This document shows positions 1 through 9,475 of a DNA stretch of 64,000 nucleotides, piece after piece (positions within the stretch are counted from its first letter, which is position 1; every line of letters begins with the position of its first letter). A program made the position numbers and the translations under genes. The notes below the pieces were generated by a model. That model worked only from the letters and a program-made list of their open reading frames with translations, was not told where the DNA came from and made no database searches. Source of the stretch: Zeus faber (Eukaryota > Chordata > Actinopteri > Zeiformes > Zeidae); contig OY482854.1 of NCBI GenBank assembly GCA_960531495.1, positions 30,844,729-30,908,728 of the forward strand, written 5' to 3'.

Positions 1-281
1 AGGGCCCTAAGCTGGTTCTTCCAAGGCTCTGAGGTCCCACAAAGAACCATCCCCAGCTCACAGACCAGTGGGTGGAGGAGGCTGAATTTGCCCCGAGGAA
101 GGTGTTTTTTTGTCCTTTGCCCCATCGAAGGCCTGTCTTTGACCTGGAGAGGGCTGTTGGTGTCATGAATGAGGCTGTTTCTGCCCTGGAGAAGGTTGTT
201 GCTGTCTGTTGAGATGAAGACTGTGTTGCCCTGACCAAGGCAGTTCTGGTGTGTCATGAAGACTGTTTTTCCCTGAAGAAG
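1..281 (+). repeat. Degenerate lead-in to the 21-bp minisatellite
   Basis: From about position 85 the motif GGCTGTT...CCCTGRAG recurs with substitutions and indels (for example around 170-200 and 235-280) before the array becomes regular. This looks like the decayed edge of the array that follows. No gene is visible in positions 1-85. Confidence 0.6.
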
Positions 282-1205
282 GCTGTTTCTGCCCTGAAGG
301 AGGCTGTTTCTGCCCTGAAGGAGGCTGTTTCTGCCCTGAAGAAGGCTGTTTCTGCCCTGAAGAAGGCTGTTTCTGCCCTGAAGGAGGCTGTTTCTGCCCT
401 GAAGAAGGCTGTTTCTGCCCTGAAGGAGGCTGTTTCTGCCCTGAAGAAGGCTGTTTCTGCCCTGAAGGAGGCTGTTTCTGCCCTGAAGAAGGCTGTTTCT
501 GCCCTGAAGGAGGCTGTTTCTGCCCTGAAGAAGGCTGTTTCTGCCCTGAAGAAGGCTGTTTCTGCCCTGAAGAAGGCTGTTTCTGCCCTGAAGGAGGCTG
601 TTTCTGCCCTGAAGAAGGCTGTTTCTGCCCTGAAGGAGGCTGTTTCTGCCCTGAAGAAGGCTGTTTCTGCCCTGAAGGAGGCTGTTTCTGCCCTGAAGGA
701 GGCTGTTTCTGCCCTGAAGGAGGCTGTTTCTGCCCTGAAGAAGGCTGTTTCTGCCCTGAAGGAGGCTGTTTCTGCCCTGAAGAAGGCTGTTTCTGCCCTG
801 AAGGAGGCTGTTTCTGCCCTGAAGAAGGCTGTTTCTGCCCTGAAGGAGGCTGTTTCTGCCCTGAAGAAGGCTGTTTCTGCCCTGAAGGAGGCTGTTTCTG
901 CCCTGAAGAAGGCTGTTTCTGCCCTGAAGAAGGCTGTTTCTGCCCTGAAGAAGGCTGTTTCTGCCCTGAAGGAGGCTGTTTCTGCCCTGAAGGAGGCTGT
1001 TTCTACCCTCAAGCAGGCTGTTTCTGCCCTGAAGGAGGCTGTTTCTACCCTCAAGCAGGCTGTTTCTGCCCTGAAGGAGGCTGTTTCTGCCCTCAAGGAG
1101 GCTGTTTCTGCCCTGAAGGAGGCTGTTTCTACCCTCAAGCAGGCTGTTTCTGCCCTGAAGGAGGCTGTTTCTGCCCTGAAGGAGGCTGTTTCTGCCCTGA
1201 AGGAG
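282..1205 (+). repeat. 21-bp minisatellite, 44 uninterrupted copies
   Basis: The core CTGTTTCTGCCCTGAAG recurs every 21 bp for 924 bp. Units differ mainly at one position, GAAGAAG versus GAAGGAG, and the two types often alternate, giving a 42-bp higher-order pattern. Near the 3' end a third type (CTACCCTCAAGCAG) also alternates. Because 21 is divisible by 3, both strands stay open: the plus strand reads (AVSALKK/E)n and the minus strand (TASFRAE)n. The plus reading places V and L three and four residues apart, a formal coiled-coil heptad. There is no signal of a real gene: the frame begins in degenerate repeat and ends 30 bp after the array. I treat it as non-coding. Confidence 0.95.
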
Positions 1206-1357
1206 GCTGCTATCTTAACAGACAAGATGGACTGATTCCACACGACCCATCACACAGAAAACCTCCCGTGTCCCATCAAAACTTCAATGTTTTCACAGCC
1301 TCACAGATCGTCTCAGAACAGAGCTGCTGCACCTCTTCTCCTCTCGGCACGACTGGA

Positions 1358-1411
1358 CTTCTTTCTCTTTCTCTTTCTCTTTCTCTTTCTCTTTCTCTTT
1401 CTCTTTCTCTC
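1358..1411 (+). repeat. (TTTCTC)n hexanucleotide microsatellite
   Basis: About eight to nine near-perfect TTTCTC units. It is pyrimidine-only on the plus strand. Confidence 0.9.
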
Positions 1412-1586
1412 GTTGCTTTGCTTTGTCGATGGTGAAGCAGCTTCGGAGCCAGGCAGCGAAAGGCTCCGGAGGTGAGACTGGAAACGCATTGACCAGCGGT
1501 CAGCCCCGACGGGCCGCTGCGTCCCATAGCAGCCATTTTGAAACGCCGTCGTCGGAGTGTTTTACGGTTTCAATTTAGAACCGAGC

Positions 1587-1706
<120 letters not shown>

Positions 1707-1921
1707 GACGGCTAAGTGTCAAATGTGTGGATTTCTAATTGTTTCCACTCTCGCTGGAGTTTTTGCAGCTCAGGTAATTTTCCTCGTTTTTTTCCCTAAA
1801 CGCAGCAGCGGCGTCGCCTCCGTTCACTAAATAGAATCGGAAAATCCTTATTTCTGTGGCAGCTGCCGGCGCTAACGAGACGCCAGAACCTGGCAATGCC
1901 AGAATCAAAGACTGAGCCGCT

Positions 1922-1922
<1 letters not shown>

Positions 1923-1961
<39 letters not shown>
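1923..1961 (+). repeat. (GT)n microsatellite
   Basis: About 19 perfect GT units. This is the complementary phase to the (AC)n run 220 bp upstream. Confidence 0.97.
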
Positions 1962-1962
<1 letters not shown>

Positions 1963-2738
1963 TGTTCCGTGCACGTGCTTCGTAACCATAATGAGACATT
2001 TTGCAATAATTGTGCAATGATTCAGTGACAACAGTGTAATACTGTCTAGTAGTTACTGTTCCAACCATTGTTTTTCCTGTTATTTATTAATTCTCCTAAA
2101 ACCTGCTTTTCATTCACTTTGAATAATTAATTCAGTAATTTATTCGACACATTTCAGAAAAACTCTTTGAGCTGCACATTTTAAGGTGCGATAAAAAAAA
2201 TAATAATAATTTTATAGTGATTTTTTTATAGTGATTTATATTAATATTTCTATTTTTTATATTAATATCCTGTACATCGTATTTATCTATACTCTATACT
2301 CTTATTTATACCCATAACCATACAATGCATCATGGGTTATTTTTTAGATTTGTCCTTTTCTCTGTTATCTTTGGAAACTTGGCTATATTGGTATATTTGG
2401 CCATTTATCTTTTTTTTTCTTGCACATTTGGCTATTTTGTACCTTTGGCATCCTTTTCTCCTATATTTCTCGTTATTTTCTTTGCAAATGTTGCTACTTT
2501 TCTAGATTTGCTTGGATTTCTGTTGAACCACTGAAGCTGAAACACTTCACTGAAATCCTGGGATGTAAAAAATCTTCCGACAAAATAAGCGGATTCAGAT
2601 TGTGAAACAAACGCACCCCGCAAATCTTCTCCTCAATCCCTGTCTCCTCTCGCTCGGCTCCCCCCCGTGTGATTTTCTCTTTTCTTTCTTCATCTTTTCT
2701 TTTGTGTGTGTGTGTGGGTGGGGGGGGGTCGTCATCCA
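1962..2738. other. AT-rich sequence, no gene seen
   Basis: Low-GC DNA with A/T runs near 2190-2250 and a T-rich stretch at 2340-2520. I see no exon, RNA gene or recognisable mobile element. A short (GT)n followed by a G run lies at about 2704-2729. Confidence 0.6.
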
Positions 2739-3165
2739 TCTTGTCGGGGCGTCGCCCGGCTCCGGCGTTTAGCTCGTGATGAACTGAACCAATTAAGCGC
2801 CGGAACTCCCTGCTCCTTCCGCTCGGCCAGAGAGGCTTCTCCTAATGGCCGCCCGACGCCGCGCTCGCATCGCCTCTCCGCCTCATTATCACGCTGCCAT
2901 CAGTCACTCCACCCCGCTCCACCCGCGCACGCCGCCCGCGTTGCAGTGAATCATAATGCACCAACACTTGGAATAATTGCCTCGGAACACGGGACGCTCC
3001 CGGCGCCTCGGCGTCCGGTCACGCCGGGATGGAGGGGTCATCGGCATGAAAGAGCCGAACGGCAGCGGCGGCAGCGGGAGGCCGGGGGTCGCCTGCCCAT
3101 GGGGAGGCTCCGGGTCAGGAATGACTCCCGCGTCGTGAGCCACGTCCGTGGGAGGGGATCCGTTT
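2739..3165. other. CpG-rich block, possible CpG island
   Basis: GC-rich sequence with dense CpG, in contrast to the AT-rich flanks. It holds the less GC-rich string AATCATAATGCACCAACAC near 2949. No convincing exon is visible. It could be a CpG island or a conserved non-coding element. CpG ratio and conservation need to be computed to decide. Confidence 0.4.
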
Positions 3166-3195
3166 ATGCGAACAAATTACCCTTCAAATACGTAT

Positions 3196-3299
3196 ACAAT
3201 GGAAACTAGCTCTTGTGTTGCAAGATCCAAACTGCAAGCTCTGTGTCCGTCGCAACAACTTCCCCTCTCAAAGGGACGACTACCAGCGGCGCTGGAAGT
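3196..3299 (+). repeat. Leader segment shared with 42,148
   Basis: The string GCTCTTGTGTTGCAAGATC occurs here and again at about 42,155, each time upstream of a plus-strand GAGTCG-family copy. The gap to that copy differs (about 115 versus 155 bp). It is either a separate repeat or a variable 5' part of that family. Confidence 0.5.
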
Positions 3300-3627
3300 T
3301 TAGACACTTTTTGGAGATTGGGTTCTGGACGAGTCACTCGGTAAAAAGAGTCGTTCCGTGTGTCCGACTCCCGCCGTCGTCCGTGCGGTCGCTGTGACGC
3401 GCGGGGGAGCACTTCCTGAACCGCCAACCACAGGAGGAAGAGTCACAAGATGAATTCATTATAGTCAAATTTATTAATTTTGGTGGAATGCAAAGAGTAA
3501 ATCAGTCACGTTCAATATCAATTAAGTCGAAGGCCTTGGACCTTTTCACATTGGACTTTAATTAAGTTGAGTAATTATGTTTAGTTTGAGTCGATGATTC
3601 ACTCTTTTGCGACACCAGAGTCACTGC
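3300..3627 (+). repeat. GAGTCG-family dispersed repeat, copy 1
   Basis: Diagnostic strings in order: TTTTTGGAGATTGGG, GAGTCACTCGGTAAAAAGAG, GGTGGAATGCAAAGAGT, TTTTCACATTGGACTT and GCGACACCAGAGTCAC. These recur in the same order in several other copies in this window. The 3' terminal part (GCGATGAACGAATCG type) is not present. I do not recognise a named family. The plus orientation is arbitrary and is defined by this string order. Confidence 0.75.
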
Positions 3628-3880
3628 AAAAATAAATGGTTCACCACAAATAAATAGTTTGCCCAGTTTTTTTAATTTGAGGGAAAAAGAAAAGGCGGCG
3701 TGACGCAGTGATGCTTTGTCAAGAAGTGATGATGCATCGCCAATATTTTGGTTGAATGATGATAAACGGGCATTTGAGCTCAATCAAACATTGCAGAAGT
3801 AATTTGATTAAATATGACTCGTGAAATGAAAAATAACATCTTTGGAGATTAAATCTTTGCAATTAGGTTCTTGTTATGTT

Positions 3881-3990
<110 letters not shown>

Positions 3991-4397
3991 TAAATAAAGT
4001 ACTGTTTATATCTGTATTTAAACTCCTCTTTCTCGCTCTGATGCTCCATTTAGTGTTTTTGCTGCATTTCTGTTTTGCAGTGATGTTTATTCTAACTGGC
4101 TCTCAGTCTCATTAAGAGTTTCCCTCACATCTCATGTTTACTGTGAATATTTAATAGAATACACATTTAAATAGCATTATTTGGATTGTTTATGCACTGT
4201 TTACGTTTGTTTACTCACCGCATGAACGGAGGTCTCGCCGCATTATGCACAATATGCACAATATGCTCATGAATATTTGATCTGAAAGACTCGTTAACCA
4301 TTCACAGCACGTCTCTGAATCTCAATAAAACATCCTGATGGTTCCACTTTACACACAATAAATAGAACCAGTTACCACGCCCACACCTGGAGTACAG
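3991..4397. other. AT-rich spacer, no gene seen
   Basis: Non-repetitive AT-rich sequence leading into the satellite at 4398. Nothing recognisable. Confidence 0.6.
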
Positions 4398-6784
4398 CGT
4401 AGTGTAATGTAATATGATAAGGTGTTTCATAGTGTAGTATAATATAGTGCAGTATATTGTTGTATAATATAGTGTATTTTAGGGTAGTATAATTTAGTGC
4501 AGTATATTGTAGTGTAATATAGTGTATTATAGTGAAGTAAAATATAGTTTATTATAGTGTAGTATAATGTAGTGTATTAAAGTTTAGTATAATATAGTTT
4601 ATTACAGTGCCATATAATGTAGGGTTATATAGCATAGTATAATATAGAGCAGTATAGCATAGTATAATACAGTGTATTACAGTGTAGTGTAATATAGTGC
4701 AGTATAACAAAGTACATTTTAGTGTAGCATTGTAAGGTGACGTATAGTGTAGTAGAAAATAGTGCAATATAGTGTGGTCCACTGTAGTATAGTGTAGTAT
4801 AATATAAAGCGTTATAGTATTGTTTAGCATAATGTAGTAGAATATAATGCTGTATTGTGTAGTATAGTGTAGTAAAGTATAATCTAGTATAATGCATTAA
4901 AATACAGTAGAGTATTGTGTAATAGTGTAGTATAATATAGTGTAGTGTAGTCTAGAATAGCATAGGATAATAAAGAGCACTACAGTGTAGTCTAGTATAG
5001 TGCGGTATAGTCTAGTGTAGTATAGTGTAGTATACTTTTGTATTATATAGTGCAGTATAGTGTAGTCTGGTATAGCGTAGAATACTTTTATATGATATAG
5101 TATAGTAGTGTAGTGCAGTCTCGTGTAGTGTAGTATAGTATAGCATAGTATGGTGCAGTATAGTGTAGTATAGTATGGTGTAGTGTAGCATAATATAGTT
5201 TAGTCTAGCAAAGTGTAGTAAATTGTAGTATAGCATAGTATGGTGTAGTATAGTTATGTACAGTATAGTGTAGTGTAGTATAGTATGGTGTAGTGTAGTA
5301 TAGTGTAAGGTCTAGTGTAGTACAGTATAGTGTATTATAGTATGGTTCAGTGTAGTGTAGCAAAGTACAGTCTAGTATAGTGTAGTACAGTTTAACATAG
5401 TATAGTGCAGTCTAGTATAGTGTAGTACAGTTTAACATAGCATAGTGCAGTCTAGTATAGTGTACTATAGTAGAGCATAGTAGGGTGTAGTGTAGTATGG
5501 TGTTGTGTAGTGTAGTATAGCATAGTATGGTGTAGTGTAATACAGTGTAGTCTAGTGTAGTGTAGTCAAGTGCAGTGTAGTCTAGTATAGTATGGCCTAG
5601 TATAGTGTAGTACAGCATAGTGTAGTATAGTGTTGTATAGTGTAGCTGAGTACAGTATAGTCTAGTATAGTATGGTCTAGTGTAGTGTAGCTTAGTGTAG
5701 CATAGTGTAGTATAGGGTAGTCTAGTATAGTGTAGTCTAGTATGGTGTAGTATAATGTAGTCTTGTAAAGTGTAGTATAGTGTACTCTCGTATTGTGTAG
5801 TTGTGTATAATGTAATCTAGTATAGTGTATTATAATGTAGTCTTGTATTGTGTAGTGTAGTTTAATGTAGTATAGTCTAGTACAGTATAGCGTAGCATGG
5901 TGTAGTGTAGTATAGTGTAATCTAGTATAATGTATTATAGTGTAGTCTAGTATAGTGTAGTGTAGTATTATGTAGTATAGTCTAGTATAGGATAGCATAG
6001 CATGGTGTAGTGTATAGTGTAATCTAGTATCGTGTATTATAGTGTAATCTAGTATAGTGTATTATAGTGTAGTCTAGTATAGTGTAGTGTAGTATAATGT
6101 AGTATAGTCTAGTATAGTATAGCGTAGCATGGTGTAGTGTAGTAAAGTGTAATCTAGTAAAGTGTATTATAGTGTAGTCTTGTATAGTGTAGTGTAGTAT
6201 AATATAGTATAGTCTAGTATAGTATAGTGTAGCATGGTGTAGTGTAGTAAAGTGTAATCTAGTATAGTGTATTATAGTGTAGTCTAGTATAGTGTAGTGT
6301 AGTATAATGTAGTATAGTCTAGTATAGTATAGCGTAGCATGGTGTAGTGTAGTAAAGTGTAATCTAGTATAGTGTATTATAGTGTAGTCTAGTATAGTGT
6401 AGTGTAGTATAATGTAGTATAGTCTAGTATAGTATAGCGTAGCATGGTGTAGTGTAGTAAAGTGTAATTTGGTATAGTGTATTATAGTGTAGTCTAGTAT
6501 AGTGTAGTATAATGTAGTATAGTCTAGTATAGTATAGCGTAGTATGCTGTAGTGTAGGATAGTGTAACCTAGTATAGTGTATTATAGTGTAGTCTAGTAT
6601 AGTGTAGTGTAGTATAATGTAGTATAGTTTAGTATAGTATAGCGTAGCATGGTGTAGTGTAGTAAAGTATAATCTAGTATAGTGTATTAAAGTGTAGTCT
6701 AGTATAGTGTAGTGTAGTATAATGTTATATAGTCTAGTATAGTATAGCGTAGCATGGTGTAGTGTAGTAAAGTATAATCTAGTC
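4398..6784 (+). repeat. Pentanucleotide-based satellite (TAGTR)n, about 2.4 kb
   Basis: Almost the whole stretch is built from TAGTA, TAGTG, TATAG and TGTAG words on a 5-bp grid. The first 1.4 kb is irregular; from about 5870 a regular higher-order period appears. Because 5 and 3 are coprime, the minus strand gives 15-bp, five-codon peptides such as LHYTI repeated, which explains several long minus-strand open frames that are not genes. The array ends abruptly at about 6784, where complex sequence resumes. Confidence 0.95.
5870..6784 (+). repeat. 105-bp higher-order repeat inside the TAGTR satellite
   Basis: The marker GCATGG (one copy is GTATGC) falls at 5895, 6000, 6127, 6232, 6337, 6442, 6542, 6647 and 6752. 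Six of the eight spacings are exactly 105 bp; the others are 127 and 100. 105 bp is 21 pentamers. The unit order within each period is also kept, so the array grew by whole-period duplication, probably by unequal exchange. Confidence 0.9.
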
Positions 6785-7257
6785 AATGCCAAAAGCTCAA
6801 CTAGCTCCGAAGTTTTTGCAGATTCTTTCTTCCCATTTCACTCAGTAGAATAAATAGAACAACTCCAAGGGCGTCGTCGACGTTGACTTCTGCATCTTCC
6901 ATCTTCATCTGCAGAGTTTAAGATGAATTGGACGGAAGAGAAGAGCCGCTTCTTTAGCCTCCCAGTGTCTCCGCCTAGTGGGTGAAGATCCTCCATGTTG
7001 CTACTACAGTACACGCTGACGGCCGTGGACGGGCTAACGGGGGTTGGACGCGCTCACGGGCGCGGCGCGCTAACGGGCGTGGCAGGCTGGGCGTGGGGCT
7101 AATCCACGGCTCCGACTCCTGCTTCCACCGTCCCTCCACTGAAGTTGTGCTTCAGAAATCAAAGGCAGGCAGCGGTGGAGCTAAATGGGACGGAACAACA
7201 TCTGGAGCCTCACCGCTCGGAGTCAGATTCATATTTAATGGCTGTCTAGTGCCTGTG

Positions 7258-7260
<3 letters not shown>
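6785..7260. other. Complex sequence with a short GC-rich repeat, no gene seen
   Basis: Contains a GC-rich patch at about 7020-7105 in which GGGCGYGGC and CTAACGGG recur irregularly. The rest looks single-copy. No exon is recognised. Confidence 0.55.

Positions 7261-7287
<27 letters not shown>
7261..7287 (+). repeat. (AC)n microsatellite
   Basis: About 13 perfect AC units. Confidence 0.97.
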
Positions 7288-7289
<2 letters not shown>

Positions 7290-7640
7290 TTTAAGATTTG
7301 CAATTCACAGTCTTCTTCTAGTAATAGCTCCAGCATCGTCTGAGGCTGCTAGATGTAGCGTGGCCGCTGTAGCAGAGGAGCGTAGCAGAACGCCCGACAA
7401 GCTGGACCTTTGGTTTGCACTGACGTGCAGCGGCAGCAGCTTCTCTCCAAACTAAAATCCACCTCTTTAACGTCCAAGTCAGTGTGAGGACTCTGCAACA
7501 GGAAGCCGCTACCGACGTAAAAACCAAAGTGAAACAAACTGATGTAACGCCACGGTCACTCAGAAAAAGGAGGCAGCAGCACAGCCCAGCTAATGGGCAG
7601 CATGTTGTGACCAGGACTTTCTTAGTCCTTGGCTTTTCCA
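7288..7640. other. Complex sequence, no gene seen
   Basis: Overlapping open frames of 60-125 codons exist on both strands, but none has a recognisable domain, and they overlap each other. Confidence 0.5.
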
Positions 7641-7790
7641 AGCCAGGGCTTGTTCATGCCCTGAAGAAGGCTGTAGTTACCCTGGAGGAGGCTGCTTATG
7701 TCCTTTGTCCTGAAGAAGGCTGTTTTTGTTCTGAAGAAGAGTATTTGCCCTGGAGGAGGCTGTATTTGCATGTATTTGCCCTGTTTTGGC
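7641..7790 (+). repeat. Diverged patch of the 21-bp minisatellite family
   Basis: CCCTGAAGAAGGCTGT, CCTGGAGGAGGCTG and TCCTGAAGAAGGCTGTTTT recur at roughly 21-bp phase over six to seven degenerate units. These are the same words as the 282-1205 array. The preceding text (CTTTTCCAAGCCAGGG) faintly resembles the start of the window. Confidence 0.7.
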
Positions 7791-8179
7791 CTCTGTCTCC
7801 GGAGGAGGACGGTGTGCAGCCGTCGGCCATGTTTGCTGCAGAGCTTCTCCACCGACGGTGATGCAGGTTCGACCTTCACCGATTCAAGCCCTGGTTTATA
7901 GCACGTACCTGCACTTGCTGCGAGATGCTCTGAATAAAAGAGCATCGGCACCTGCTGCTGCCGACCTTGAGTCAAAGAAACGCGGCATGAGAAAGGAGGA
8001 GGGAACGTATTCACGGAATTTGAATGCGCTTGATCGCGTTCCTCTGACGAAGGATCTTTTTTGATTACATGATGCTGCACAAAACAGTTTGAGGAAGACG
8101 GAAAACACTGAGCCAGAGTTCTGTTTACACAGAGAGAGGAAACGCTGCCTCCACTTATGACGCGACAGGAATAATTATA
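7791..8179. other. Complex sequence, no gene seen
   Basis: Mixed-composition DNA without repeats or recognised coding potential. Confidence 0.5.
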
Positions 8180-8365
8180 TAATAATAAAAATAATGTAAG
8201 TTCAGAAAATAATGCACATAAAAAAAACAACTAATAAAAACCTTGACAATAATAACCACAGCTGCAGGCAGCGGTGCACAGAGCCCAGTTAACTCAGGTA
8301 AGGTTCAGTTTTCCGGATTCTGTGAAACGCAGAACGAGTTACAATTTTACATTTAACGCTGCATA
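8180..8365 (+). repeat. Unassigned composite repeat, copy 1 (AAT-rich, GCTGCAGGCAGC, ACGAGTTACA)
   Basis: An AAT-rich segment is followed by GCTGCAGGCAGC at 8261, then GTGAAACGCAG and ACGAGTTACA at 8322-8343, ending AACGCTGCAT at 8354-8363. The same order is found at 12,200-12,422, and a 3'-only copy lies at 8839. I do not recognise a named family. Confidence 0.6.
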
Positions 8366-8838
8366 GTATATTTTAGCTGTTGTTTCTCAACTTTTTTCAA
8401 GGTTTTCTGGGATTTGTTTGGGCTTTTCTTTAACACGAGTGTGAAAGAAAGATGTTCTGTCTGCTCCTTTAATGAGCGGCGATGCCTCTTGGTCGGGTCG
8501 CGCTGAGGAAAACCTGCGGTGATGGAGGGTCGCTCCGAGTCCGCCGTGTCCACTGCGAGGTCGCGTCGAGGGACACTGTTTATTTAGACAAAGATTCAGT
8601 GTTTTTTAAATCAATTGTGTTCAGATAAACACATGTTTATTTTTAATGAAGTATCTTATTTTTCAAGATTTCATGTCTTTTTTCAAATCACCGTGGACTT
8701 CCGACAATGAACGTTCCTCTTGTGTCGTTCAGTAAAATGTCGCTCAACAACGGTGTTTTAACAATAACCACCGCTCCTGGATCACGCAGTGCGCACACAA
8801 AAGAAAGGGACGGCTCCTCCAAAGCTTCTCAGGGTTTT
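8366..8838. other. Complex sequence, no gene seen
   Basis: Alternating AT-rich and moderately GC-rich DNA. No feature is recognised. Confidence 0.5.
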
Positions 8839-8892
8839 GTGAAACGCAGCACGAGATACAGTTTTCCGAGTCTCCTTCTAACGCAGCGTTGA
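8839..8892 (+). repeat. Unassigned composite repeat, 3'-only copy
   Basis: GTGAAACGCAG, ACGAGATACAGTTTTCCG and AACGCAGCG match the 3' part of the element at 8180-8365. Confidence 0.55.
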
Positions 8893-9040
8893 CTCGCGTT
8901 TTCCGTCCACGCAGGTTGTCTGTGAAGGCTCTGCAGCCGCAGGGTGCAAGGTGTGGATGAATGACTTCCCAGAGAGGAAGCTTGGACTGATATGTATTCT
9001 GACCATGATGTCACTAAGCACCCCGCTTCTGCGTGCTAGG

Positions 9041-9092
9041 CCCCTAATAATAATAATAATAATGATGGCAACAATAATAATAATAATAATGC
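9041..9092 (+). repeat. (AAT)n microsatellite, interrupted
   Basis: Two short (AAT)n runs separated by GATGGCAAC. Confidence 0.85.
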
Positions 9093-9269
9093 ATGAAATA
9101 GTAGAAAATTCTGATGCGTTTAAAATGGCACATTATGTTGAATTACACATAAATTATATATATTCTCTTGTGAAAGAACATTTGTATAAACCTTTTTCTA
9201 GCAAATTATATTACACTTTATATTATATTATTTAATGGATATATTACTATGACTTTAATGACAATGATG

Positions 9270-9377
9270 GCAATAATAGTAATAATAATAATAATAACAA
9301 TAATAATAATAATAATAAGGAGAAGAAGAAGAAGAAGAAGAAGAAGAAGAAGAAGAAGAAGAAGAAGAAGAAGAAGA

Positions 9378-9418
<41 letters not shown>

Positions 9419-9475
9419 TATGAATAATAATAATAATAATATTAATAATAATAATAATAATGTCTATTATTACTG
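9270..9475. repeat. Composite (AAT)n(GAA)n(ATT)n(AAT)n microsatellite
   Basis: An AAT run is followed by about 19 GAA/AGA triplets (9319-9377), then about 13 ATT triplets, then AAT again. The ATT block is the reverse complement of both flanking AAT blocks, so the locus can fold on itself, and the GAA tract is a purine mirror repeat. Confidence 0.93.

Noticed and set aside
249..1235. 328-codon frame of AVSALKK/E heptads as a coiled-coil protein gene
   Set aside because: It is produced by a 21-bp tandem repeat. The minus strand is open over the same stretch, and the frame begins and ends in repeat edge with no gene context.
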